Shown piece by piece: positions 7,042 through 13,222 of a stretch of 13,222 bases of DNA. The position numbers and the translations under genes were made by a program. Source of the DNA: DASWJZ01 sp964487455. GTDB taxonomy: Bacteria; Pseudomonadota; Alphaproteobacteria; Rhizobiales; Afifellaceae. Under the pieces are notes generated by a model that was not told where the DNA came from, made no database searches, and saw only the letters and a list, made by a program, of their open reading frames with translations. The DNA lies in contig CAZARE010000380.1 of NCBI GenBank assembly GCA_964487455.1, positions 1-13,222 of the forward strand. Direction: 5' to 3'. The stretch's first letter is position 1; every line of letters begins with the position of its first letter.

Positions 7042-7132
7042 GCCTCGGCACTGGGGCTCGTCCGGGGCCGCGCCAAGGCCGAGCCGTGCCGAGGCACCTG
7101 CCACCTCCAATCGCGGCAGGCAGCCGGGCTGC
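7042..7132 (+). other. structured leader upstream of the CNNM/CorC gene
   Basis: This part of the 342-bp non-coding gap is dense in inverted repeats. GCCTCGGCAC (7042-7051) pairs perfectly with GTGCCGAGGC (7086-7095). After a three-base bulge, GGCTCG (7055-7060) pairs with CGAGCC (7080-7085), giving a 16-bp stem with a 19-base apical loop. Next come CCTGCC (7097-7102) with GGCAGG (7115-7120), and GCAGCC (7120-7125) with GGCTGC (7127-7132). The start codon follows 30 bases later. If transcribed it would be a folded 5' leader. It matches no riboswitch or small RNA I recognise, and an intergenic palindromic repeat element is an alternative. Confidence 0.5.
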
Positions 7133-7161
7133 GGGAAAGGGCAGGGAGCTAGCCTGATCCG

Positions 7162-8475
7162 ATGCCCGGCTGGGAACTTCTCGTCATTGCTTTCCTGATT
7201 CTGCTCAACGGCTTCTTCGCCATGTCGGAGCTCGCGGTGATGTCTTCGCGCCGCGCCCGGCTGGAGCATCTGGCGGAGCAGGACGTGCGCGGAGCGCGCG
7301 CCGCGCTGCGGCTTCTCGAAGAGCCGACGCGGTTCCTCTCGACCGTCCAGGTCGGCATCACCTTGGTAGGGGTGTTCGCCGGCGCGTTCTCGGGCGCCAC
7401 GCTCGCCGAGCCCCTTAGCCAAGCCCTGGACGGAGCGCTCGGCAGATACTCTTATCCCGTCTCGCTTGCTGCCGTGGTGGTGGGCATCACCTACCTGTCG
7501 CTCGTCGTTGGCGAGCTGGTGCCGAAGCGGATCGCCATCCAAAGCCCGGAGCGGGTTGCTGCGCTTGTCGCGCCGTTCATGGCTAGGCTCTCGGTCGCCG
7601 GCGCGCCGATTGTGTGGCTGCTTGGAGTGTCCACCGACGCGCTGGTCCGCCTGCTGCGCATCCCGGAGACGCGCGAGCACCCGGTGACGGAGGATGAAGT
7701 GCGGCGCATGATCGCCGAAGGCACGACCACAGGGGTATTCCATGTCGCGGAGCGCGACATGATCGAAGGCGTGTTGCGCCTTGCCGACCGCTCGGTGCGC
7801 AGCGTGATGACGCCGCGCACTGAGGTGGATTGGATCGACCTCGACGATCCGCCCGAGACGATCCGCGAGGAGATCGCGGCGAGCGGTCATTCGCGCTATC
7901 CGGCGGGGCGCAAGGGCCTCGACGAGATCGAGGGCATCGTGCACACCAAGCACCTGCTTGATCAGCTGGCGCGCACCGGTCGTTTCGACGTCGCCGCATC
8001 CGTGCGCCAGCCCCTTGTGGTGCATGAGGCGACGCCGGTGCTTCGGCTCCTGGAGATGTTTCGCGAGAATCCGGTGCACATGGCGATGGTGCTGGATGAG
8101 TATGGCGTTTTGGAGGGGATCGTTACTCCGACGGACATTCTTATCGCAATCGCCGGCGGCCTGCCGGAGGATCATGCCGACCTGCAGGAGGAGGCGGCCG
8201 TGCAGCGTGGCGATGGGTCCTGGCTCTTGGATGGGATGATTGGCATTCACGAGGCGGAGCGGTTGCTGGAGCGCAAGGATATGCGCGGCGACGAGGATTT
8301 CGAGACGCTAGCCGGCTTCGTGCTCGCACGCCTCGGCCATATTCCGCAGACCGGCGAGCATTTCGATTGGAACGGCCTCCGATTTGAGATTGTCGACATG
8401 GATGGCCGCCGTATCGACCGCGTGCTGGTGGGCAAGACCGAGCAGGCGACGGCCGCGGCGGACACGCCGGCCTGA
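7162..8475 (+). CDS. hemolysin/CorC family protein (DUF21/CNNM, tandem CBS, CorC_HlyC)
   Basis: This 437-residue inner-membrane protein has the three-part architecture of the bacterial CNNM/CorC (UPF0053, 'hemolysin C-like') family, implicated in magnesium and other divalent cation transport or resistance. The DUF21 membrane domain (about 1-195) shows LNGFFAMSELAVMSSRRARLE and YLSLVVGELVPKRIAI. A tandem CBS pair (about 212-335) shows VMTPRTEVDWIDL, SGHSRYP, EGIVHTKHLLD, VLDEYGVLEGIVTPTDIL. The C-terminal CorC_HlyC domain (about 345-426) shows WLLDGMIGIHEAERLL, TLAGFVLARLGHIP and FEIVDMDGRRIDRV. CBS domains in relatives bind ATP-Mg. Length is normal and no key block is missing. AGGGAG at 7142-7147 precedes ATG 7162 at a slightly long distance. 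A hairpin-rich leader lies immediately upstream. A haemolytic role is not implied by the family name. Confidence 0.93.
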   Translation: MPGWELLVIAFLILLNGFFAMSELAVMSSRRARLEHLAEQDVRGARAALRLLEEPTRFLSTVQVGITLVGVFAGAFSGATLAEPLSQALDGALGRYSYPVSLAAVVVGITYLSLVVGELVPKRIAIQSPERVAALVAPFMARLSVAGAPIVWLLGVSTDALVRLLRIPETREHPVTEDEVRRMIAEGTTTGVFHVAERDMIEGVLRLADRSVRSVMTPRTEVDWIDLDDPPETIREEIAASGHSRYPAGRKGLDEIEGIVHTKHLLDQLARTGRFDVAASVRQPLVVHEATPVLRLLEMFRENPVHMAMVLDEYGVLEGIVTPTDILIAIAGGLPEDHADLQEEAAVQRGDGSWLLDGMIGIHEAERLLERKDMRGDEDFETLAGFVLARLGHIPQTGEHFDWNGLRFEIVDMDGRRIDRVLVGKTEQATAAADTPA

Positions 8476-8550
8476 GGCGGGTGGCGAAAGAGCCGCTGCG
8501 ACTCCGATTTCGTTGAACCATTTTTCGCCTCTGGCATTGGCATGGGGAGG

Positions 8551-8586
8551 GCGCCTGTGCAGGCGCTCGCTTATGCAATCCATAAG
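8551..8586 (+). other. two consecutive hairpins in the leader of the PRC-barrel gene
   Basis: GCGCCTG (8551-8557) pairs with CAGGCGC (8560-8566), and CTTATG (8570-8575) pairs with CATAAG (8581-8586) around CAATC. The second stem ends two bases before the purine-rich ribosome binding site (GGAGAGG, 8588-8594 region). Neither has a T-run, so they look more like mRNA-stabilising or translation-modulating structures than terminators. Confidence 0.4.
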
Positions 8587-8598
8587 ACGGAGAGGACA

Positions 8599-9483
8599 AT
8601 GCTGAGGGAATACACAATAACAACCGCTCTCGTCGCCGCTTTGGCGGCTATCTATCCGGCGGCAGCCCAGGCCCAGACTGACCAGGACCGTATGCGGAAC
8701 CAGCAGGTCGCTGAGCAGTGCATGCAGGATCTCAACGCTTTCGCGCGTGAAATGAGCGAGGAGGAGTTCTGGCTGGCAGGATGGGGCGCGCGGTGGGGCT
8801 ATGGAACCGGTCCCGGACCGGCGCAGCCCCCTGCGGGCACAGCCGCGGAGACGGCCGCGGAGCCTCCGCCCCCGGCTGCGGGCCCCTGGGACACCGCGGG
8901 GATCATGGCGTCGGGCTTCCACTCGCCACGCTATCAGATCGAGACGCTCTATAGCGCGGCCCATGTGCTTGCGCAGAAGGGCGAGGAGGACGGCTGTCAA
9001 TACGTCCTGAGCGAGCTGCGAGACACGTATTCGGACTACACCGCGCGTCTTCAGGAGGCGGGCGTCGAACCGGGCGCCGTCACGGACTGGCGCCAGGAGC
9101 AGATCGCTCTCGCCGAGCCCGTCGGCCAGGTCGCGAGCGCCTCTCGGTTGACGGTCGACCAGCTGACCGGGACCGACGTACGCAATCTTCAGGACGAGCG
9201 GCTCGGCAGCGTCAGCGACGTTCTGCTCGACCCCGAGACCGGGCAGGTCTCCTACGTGATCGTAGCGCGCGGCGGGTTCCTCGGGATCGGTGAGCAATCG
9301 ATCGCGGTACCCTGGGGTCACTTCCGGGCCACCCCCGGACTGAACACGCTCGTTATCGACGCGCCCGAATCGACGTTCGAGAACGCGCCTTCGGTTGATC
9401 CCGAGACGTTCGGGGACCCCGGCCAGAGGACCGATCAGAACCGTCAGATCGACGAGTACTGGGCACAGCTGAACGGCGGCTGA
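8599..9483 (+). CDS. secreted PRC-barrel domain protein
   Basis: This 294-residue exported protein starts with a clear Sec signal peptide: basic MLREY, hydrophobic TTALVAALAAIYPAA, and an AQA cleavage site near residue 25-26. The mature N-terminal part (27-65) is helical and acidic and has Cys41. It is followed by a Gly/Ala/Pro-rich linker (69-96), a second helical region with YSAAHVLAQKGEEDGCQYVLSELR (Cys133; a disulfide with Cys41 is possible), and a PRC-barrel at about 183-255. The barrel shows LTGTDVRNLQDERLGSV, VLLDPETGQVSYVIVARGG, GEQSIAVPWGHF and LVIDAPESTF. PRC-barrel proteins of this type are common in the periplasm of alphaproteobacteria and are often stress-related, but their ligand is generally unknown. 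ATG 8599 is preferred over ATG 8542 because the ribosome binding site and signal peptide both point to it. The N-terminal region matches no family I recognise. Confidence 0.85.
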   Translation: MLREYTITTALVAALAAIYPAAAQAQTDQDRMRNQQVAEQCMQDLNAFAREMSEEEFWLAGWGARWGYGTGPGPAQPPAGTAAETAAEPPPPAAGPWDTAGIMASGFHSPRYQIETLYSAAHVLAQKGEEDGCQYVLSELRDTYSDYTARLQEAGVEPGAVTDWRQEQIALAEPVGQVASASRLTVDQLTGTDVRNLQDERLGSVSDVLLDPETGQVSYVIVARGGFLGIGEQSIAVPWGHFRATPGLNTLVIDAPESTFENAPSVDPETFGDPGQRTDQNRQIDEYWAQLNGG

Positions 9484-9541
9484 TACGGCCGTCGGCACAC
9501 CGGGATACGGGCGCGGCGCTCGGCCACCGCGCTCGCATCCG

Positions 9542-10639
9542 CTATGCCGCCTCGGCCTCGGGAAAGAGCCCCATCAAGCCCTCCTCCGAGGCCATGCAAA
9601 CCCCGCGCTCGGTGATGAGCCCGGTGACCAGCCTCGCCGGGGTGACGTCGAAGGCGTAGTTGGCCGCAGGGCTGCCTTCCGGCGTGACGCGGATGGTGGC
9701 AACGCCGCCCTCCTGAGTTGCGCCAGTGAGGTGCGTCACCTCATCTGGGCCGCGCTCCTCGATCGGGATCTCCCGGATTCCGTCGCGCACCCGCCAATCG
9801 ATGGTCGAGGACGGCAACGCCACGTAGAACGGCACCGCATTGTCGTGGGCGGCGAGCGCCTTCAGGTAGGTGCCGATCTTGTTGGCAACGTCGCCCGCCC
9901 GCGTGGTGCGGTCGGTGCCGGTAATGACGAGGTCCACCATGCCGTGCTGCATCAAGTGTCCGCCGGTATTGTCGGCGATTACCGTGTGCGGCACGCCCTC
10001 CTTGTTCAGCTCCCAGGCGGTGAGGCTGGCGCCCTGGTTGCGCGGCCGCGTCTCGTCCACCCACACATGAACGGGCATCCCCGTCCGGTGCGCCTTGAAG
10101 ATCGGCGAAAGCGCCGTTCCCCAATCAACCGTGGCGAGCCAGCCGGCATTGCAATGCGTAAGCACGTTGACGGGCTCGCCGCCGCGCGTCTGCAGAATGT
10201 CCTCCAAAAGCGGCAGGCCGCTTTCGCCGATGGCCGAGCAGACCTCCACGTCCGTGTCGGCGATCGCCGCCGCCTCCATGTAGGCCGCTTTGGCACGCTC
10301 GGCGACGGGGAGCGGCGCCAGCCGGCGCTGCATGCGCTCCAGTCCCCAGCGCAAATTCACCGCCGTCGGTCGGCTAGCGAGAAGGAGCGCGTGTGCGCGC
10401 TTCAGCCCGGCGTCGCTTGCATCGGCGCGCGCCGCCAGCGCAATGCCATAAGCCGCCGTTGCCCCGATCAGCGGCGCGCCGCGGACCACCATGCGCTTGA
10501 TCGCATCTTCGGCGTCGGCGGCCGAGCGCAGCGTCAGAATCTCGAAGCGATGCGGCAGCTTGGTCTGGTCGATCACCTCGACGCTCTCGCCGTCTACGGC
10601 GAGCCAAATCGTGCGGAAGTCCTTGCCGTCGACGCGCAT
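9542..10639 (-). CDS. mtnA: S-methyl-5-thioribose-1-phosphate isomerase
   Basis: This 365-residue cytoplasmic enzyme belongs to the eIF2B-alpha-like isomerase family. It should convert 5-methylthioribose 1-phosphate to the ribulose form during recycling of methylthioadenosine. Relatives in alphaproteobacteria also act on 5-deoxyribose 1-phosphate. Landmarks are RMVVRGAPLIGATAAYGIALA, catalytic Cys163 in LTHCNAGWLATVDWGTAL, VDETRPRNQGASLTAWEL, and Asp243 in VITGTDRTTRAGDVANKIGTY. Both catalytic residues and normal length favour a true MtnA rather than a translation-factor homologue. GAGGGG lies seven to eight bases before ATG 10639. No mtnP, mtnK, mtnB or aldolase partner is adjacent, so the salvage pathway must be completed elsewhere. 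The gene is convergent with the PRC-barrel gene and divergent from the small gene at 10872. Confidence 0.95.
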   Translation of the reverse strand: MRVDGKDFRTIWLAVDGESVEVIDQTKLPHRFEILTLRSAADAEDAIKRMVVRGAPLIGATAAYGIALAARADASDAGLKRAHALLLASRPTAVNLRWGLERMQRRLAPLPVAERAKAAYMEAAAIADTDVEVCSAIGESGLPLLEDILQTRGGEPVNVLTHCNAGWLATVDWGTALSPIFKAHRTGMPVHVWVDETRPRNQGASLTAWELNKEGVPHTVIADNTGGHLMQHGMVDLVITGTDRTTRAGDVANKIGTYLKALAAHDNAVPFYVALPSSTIDWRVRDGIREIPIEERGPDEVTHLTGATQEGGVATIRVTPEGSPAANYAFDVTPARLVTGLITERGVCMASEEGLMGLFPEAEAA

Positions 10640-10830
10640 GATTGGTCCCCTCGCCCTCTATCAGCATAGATCGGCCGCCGCTGTCGAGGTTCGCCCGGGC
10701 CTATGCGCTCCGATTGGTGCCGGCAACCTTTTGTTCACCGCATTCGAATTCGCAGGCCGAAGAAACCGTTCGGTTGAGCGAGCGCAATGGACGGGAAACG
10801 CAAATGCCCTAGCTCCCCGAAGCAAGGAAT

Positions 10831-10851
10831 GCCCGCAACCGTATTGCGGGC
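10831..10851 (+). other. perfect hairpin in the leader of the 97-residue gene
   Basis: GCCCGCAA (10831-10838) and TTGCGGGC (10844-10851) form an eight-bp perfect stem with a CCGTA loop. It ends 20 bases before the start codon at 10872, just upstream of the GAAGGG ribosome binding site. There is no T-run. It may be a leader structure or an operator. A smaller inverted repeat, AACCG-TT-CGGTT, lies at 10764-10775. Confidence 0.4.
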
Positions 10852-10871
10852 CAAGGCGTTGAAGGGTCACC

Positions 10872-11165
10872 ATGTCGATACGCGTTCACACGTTCGAGGA
10901 AGTTCGCCGGCTCGGCAGCGAGTACGGCCAGGAACTGGCCGCGGCCTTGGTGCTTGCCAGCAGCCGCGGCGCGGATCGCGCGCTGAAGCGGCAGATGGCG
11001 CGGATCGTGCTCGGCCAGATCGCCGCGGCGGTCGAGAGGCTAAAAGGCGCCTCGTTTCCGGGCGCGCTCACCGAGGCGTATGAGCGGGCCGCGCGCGAGG
11101 GCGTGCACGACGAGCTGTTGAAGAACCAGGCGATCGCCGCCAGGCTGGAGCGCCACGCAGCGTAG
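10872..11165 (+). CDS. hypothetical 97-residue helical protein
   Basis: I do not recognise a family. The protein is predicted cytoplasmic: no signal peptide, membrane segment or cysteine is visible. The composition is rich in Ala, Arg, Glu and Leu, and the pattern suggests all-helical structure, for example RRLGSEYGQELAAALVLASS, LKRQMARIVLGQIAAAVERL and DELLKNQAIAARLERH. A GAAGGG ribosome binding site six bases before ATG 10872 and high third-position GC support a real gene. It is divergent from mtnA, with a hairpin in its leader, and convergent with the lipoprotein gene. It could be a small regulatory or adaptor protein, but the sequence gives no direct sign of this. Confidence 0.65.
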   Translation: MSIRVHTFEEVRRLGSEYGQELAAALVLASSRGADRALKRQMARIVLGQIAAAVERLKGASFPGALTEAYERAAREGVHDELLKNQAIAARLERHAA

Positions 11166-11201
11166 GGGCAAGTATCGCCCGAGCCCTCGACCTGCTTGCT
11201 C

Positions 11202-11648
11202 CTAGCGAACGTAGGCGGAGATATCTGGCGCAGGCAGCTGGTTCGGCGCCGCCGGCGGTATTTCGGTCTCATCCTGCACCCGGCGCAGCGAGACGGAGAC
11301 GCTCACGCCTCCGTCGAACGCCAGCGTGCCGGCGCCCTCGCCTGACCTCCTGGCGGTGACCTTGCCGGTCCGCCCGTCTTCGCAGACCACGGGCGCAGTG
11401 AACGTCAGGCCTTCCTCCAGCGGATTGTAGCCGCCGGAGCATTGAAGCCCGCTGGCAGGCTCGGTTGCCTCGAACGCGGCGAGCGTCGGGGCCGCCGCCG
11501 GTGGCCTTTCCTCCTCGGCTTGCTCGAGAGGCGGTAAAATGCTGCCGGTCTCCACCTTGCCGTCCCTGAAGCGGGAGAACGGCGAGCAACCGGCCGCTAA
11601 GATCGCTCCCGACAAAGCGATGCAGATCGCCGCGCGCTGCGCGTTCAT
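11202..11648 (-). CDS. small lipoprotein of unknown function
   Basis: This 148-residue protein has a lipoprotein signal: MNAQRAAICIALSGAILAAGC, with lipobox L-A-A-G-Cys21. Ser at +2 after the cysteine is compatible with transport to the outer membrane. A Pro/Glu/Ala-rich linker (38-56) leads to a compact C-terminal domain with Cys70 and Cys89 (SGLQCSGGYNP, PVVCEDGRTGKVTARR), which could form a disulfide, followed by a beta-like stretch FDGGVSVSVSLRRV. The CxDGRxG pattern is reminiscent of small repeated beta motifs in alphaproteobacterial surface proteins, but no function can be named. The start is ATG 11648, because the lipoprotein signal begins there and a GGAGAGGCGG ribosome binding site precedes it. 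An in-frame ATG at 11705 would bury the signal behind 19 extra residues. Confidence 0.78.
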   Translation of the reverse strand: MNAQRAAICIALSGAILAAGCSPFSRFRDGKVETGSILPPLEQAEEERPPAAAPTLAAFEATEPASGLQCSGGYNPLEEGLTFTAPVVCEDGRTGKVTARRSGEGAGTLAFDGGVSVSVSLRRVQDETEIPPAAPNQLPAPDISAYVR

Positions 11649-11780
11649 TTCCGCCTCTCCCGATTTCCTGAAATGATGACCGCATTGGACGCAAGAGTCG
11701 AGCAAGCTGCCCCACGCCGGTGGACATAGGTCAGGAAGGTCCTGTGGCGGCTCAGAAAACGCGGGGAAAACTTGGGGCTA

Positions 11781-11996
11781 TCAATATGAGCGGTGCGCCC
11801 AATAGTTCGCGTCGTTCTCGAACTGGTAGTGGCCGCGAGGGTCGGGGCGGTGCGCGCGGCGTCCGAAGCCGTAAGTGCCACGCATGTCCCCGCTGGATGC
11901 CGGCTCTTCCTCGCGCCTGTGGATGCGCACGCGCTTTCTCTGCGGCCGCGTCTGCCGGTCGCCGATCAGGTTCTTGAGCCAGGCTGGCACGGGCAT
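11781..11996 (-). CDS. hypothetical 71-residue basic protein with aromatic tail
   Basis: I do not recognise a family. The protein starts MPVPAWLKNLIGDR, continues through a strongly basic stretch (RPQRKRVRIHRREEEP), and ends in an aromatic tail, HYQFENDANYWAHRSY. There is no signal peptide or membrane segment. GGAGG about ten bases before ATG 11996 supports this start over the longer in-frame ATG at 12074, which would add an Arg/Trp-rich leader. It lies 132 bases upstream of the lipoprotein gene in the same direction and downstream of the BASS gene. A short, basic, aromatic protein might bind nucleic acid or membranes, but this is speculation. A chance open frame in GC-rich DNA remains possible. 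Confidence 0.5.
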   Translation of the reverse strand: MPVPAWLKNLIGDRQTRPQRKRVRIHRREEEPASSGDMRGTYGFGRRAHRPDPRGHYQFENDANYWAHRSY

Positions 11997-12117
11997 CGTG
12001 TGACCGCCTCCATACGCCGTCCAAGACTCAAATCTCCATCGCCGCCACCGTTCCCGCAACGACGCCACGGGCACGGCTCATGGTTTCCGGCGCGTTAAGG
12101 AGAGGTCGACGCGCTGC

Positions 12118-12990
12118 TCATGCGCCGGCGGCGGCGTCCGCCACTGCCGATCGCCGCACCAGCGCCACGAAGATCAGAGCCGTGGCGAACATGATGAGGC
12201 TGTAGGTCGCCGCCGGGATGACGTAGGCGCCGCCGCCGAAGAGCAGCGTCGCCACGGCGATCGCCAGCGTGCCGTTCTGCAATCCGCATTCGATGGAGAT
12301 GGCGATCCGCTGGCGCGGTCCGGAGCCGACCAGGGCCGCCAGCACGAAGGCAAGCGCCATCATCACCACGTTAAGGGCGAGCGTCACTAGCCCGGCCTCG
12401 GCGAAATAGGCGATCACGTTCTCGCGCTCCTGCAGGATCGCGCCGATCAGGACCAGCACGAACAGGACGATCGAGATGCGCCGAGCATAGGGCTCGAAGC
12501 CCACCGCAAATCTCGGCGCGAGCCGGCGGACAGCCATGCCGATCAGGACGGGCACGGTGACGATGACGAACACGCTGATCGCGGTGCCGATGATCGACAT
12601 ATCCCCCGTCCCGCCGCCGATGAACTGCTGATGCGCGAAGGCGACGATGAGCGGAATGGTAATGACGCTGAGCAGGCTGATAACGGCAGTCAGCGAGATG
12701 GAGAGCGCAACGTCGCCGCGCGCGAACGCGGTGATGACGTTGGAGGTAGCGCCTCCCGGCGCGGCCGCGATGATCATGACGCCGACGGCGAGCTCAGGCC
12801 GCAGCGGCCAGAAAGCGACGAGCATGAAGGCGACGACGGGCAGGACCACAACTTGCGACAGGGCGCCGATGAAGAAGTCCATCGGCTGCCGAATGACGCG
12901 TAGGAAATCGTCGGCCACCAGGCCGAGGCCCAGCGCGAACATGATGAAGGCGAGCGCCAGCGGTAGAAAGATGTCGGTGACGATTCCCAT
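12118..12990 (-). CDS. bile acid:sodium symporter (BASS/SBF) family transporter
   Basis: This 290-residue inner-membrane protein has about nine or ten hydrophobic segments and the family's two signature crossover regions: AAAPGGATSNVITAFARGD (residues 75-93) and ECGLQNGTLAIAVATLLFGG (234-253). Glu234, Gln238 and Asn239 correspond to residues that bind sodium in structurally studied relatives. It should couple sodium entry to uptake of an organic anion. Bacterial members carry bile acids, pantoate, 2-oxoacids or other carboxylates, so the substrate is open. A GGGGGG-containing ribosome binding site lies before ATG 12990. The gene follows, after 70 bases, another minus-strand gene that runs off the window, so the two may share a transcript. 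Confidence 0.92.
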   Translation of the reverse strand: MGIVTDIFLPLALAFIMFALGLGLVADDFLRVIRQPMDFFIGALSQVVVLPVVAFMLVAFWPLRPELAVGVMIIAAAPGGATSNVITAFARGDVALSISLTAVISLLSVITIPLIVAFAHQQFIGGGTGDMSIIGTAISVFVIVTVPVLIGMAVRRLAPRFAVGFEPYARRISIVLFVLVLIGAILQERENVIAYFAEAGLVTLALNVVMMALAFVLAALVGSGPRQRIAISIECGLQNGTLAIAVATLLFGGGAYVIPAATYSLIMFATALIFVALVRRSAVADAAAGA

Positions 12991-13060
12991 TGCTGCCCCC
13001 CGGCCGGTTCACGCCGCTTGCGCGGCCGTCGTCCATCCTATGTCGCCGTGTCGGCGAGCG

Positions 13061-13222
13061 CTATCGTCGCTGTTGCCGGCGCCGGTTCTCCATCCGGGCG
13101 GACCGTCGCGGCCGGGGAAACGAGATGTCGGCGAGCTCGTGCGGGGTCATCGCCTTGAAGGCCGCGTGCGCCATAGGGTCGAGCATTTCCTCGTTGCCGT
13201 CGTCGACCGGTGACGGCGACGA
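13061..13222 (-). CDS. 3' end of an unidentified minus-strand gene (partial)
   Basis: On the minus strand an open frame enters from the right edge and ends at a TAG (13063-13061). The 53 visible codons include DDGNEEMLDPMAHAAFKAMT and PHELADISFPRPRRSARM, ending in an Arg/Gln-rich tail. High third-position GC, same direction as the BASS gene and a plausible 70-bp spacing support a real gene. The family cannot be told from this fragment. Confidence 0.5.
   Translation of the reverse strand, partial: SSPSPVDDGNEEMLDPMAHAAFKAMTPHELADISFPRPRRSARMENRRRQQRR

Noticed and set aside
7042..7132. SRP RNA, cobalamin riboswitch or other known RNA in the structured leader
   Set aside because: The SRP core GGAAGGAAGCAGCC-type motif is absent, and the ACCTGCC-like string lacks the rest of the cobalamin consensus.
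7018..8250. 410-residue minus-strand open frame opposite the CNNM/CorC gene
   Set aside because: It mirrors a gene with three recognisable domains and has His/Arg-rich composition without motifs; antisense shadow.
8308..9498. 396-residue minus-strand open frame opposite the PRC-barrel gene
   Set aside because: The plus strand has a signal peptide, ribosome binding site and PRC-barrel; the minus frame has none of these.
10661..10873. 70-residue minus-strand open frame in the mtnA upstream gap
   Set aside because: It covers the leader hairpin and the promoter space between divergent genes, has no ribosome binding site and no protein-like motif.

Overview
The window looks like a stretch of GC-rich alphaproteobacterial chromosome, most likely from Hyphomicrobiales (Rhizobiales) or a near relative. 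The main evidence is a C4-pathway 5-aminolevulinate synthase (HemA), which in bacteria is largely an alphaproteobacterial trait. A TadG-like von Willebrand pilus protein, high third-position GC in every gene, and intergenic patches with TTAA half-sites fit this. I see no tRNA, rRNA, CRISPR array, insertion sequence, phage gene or integration site. The content is mostly housekeeping, and I did not find a clear new multi-gene system. The most interesting material lies between genes and in the small unassigned genes.

Layout. At 1-247 there is an ambiguous edge region, possibly the 5' end of a minus-strand gene. On the plus strand follow mscL (mechanosensitive channel), a class I/II PLP aminotransferase, an AbrB-family membrane permease and a class I SAM methyltransferase. 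The last three are closely spaced and probably co-transcribed. The methyltransferase runs tail to tail into hemA (minus), and the two stop codons overlap in a CTAG. HemA diverges from a plus-strand tadG-like gene across a 278-bp regulatory region. That region holds two palindromes and a tandem 15-bp repeat on the hemA side, and an AT-rich block with TTAA half-sites on the pilus-gene side.

After tadG comes a 342-bp non-coding stretch whose second half is dense in inverted repeats. It leads into a CNNM/CorC-type gene (DUF21-CBS-CBS-CorC_HlyC) and then a secreted PRC-barrel protein. mtnA (methylthioribose-1-phosphate isomerase family) lies convergent to that on the minus strand. A divergent small helical protein of unknown function follows on the plus strand. 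The rest is minus-strand: a small lipoprotein, a 71-residue basic, aromatic-tailed protein, a BASS-family sodium symporter, and the 3' end of an unidentified gene running off the right edge.

Together the genes cover envelope physiology (MscL, CNNM/CorC, PRC-barrel, lipoprotein, BASS, AbrB permease, TadG) and central metabolism (HemA, MtnA, aminotransferase). Apart from the aminotransferase-permease-methyltransferase run, neighbours do not form an obvious pathway.
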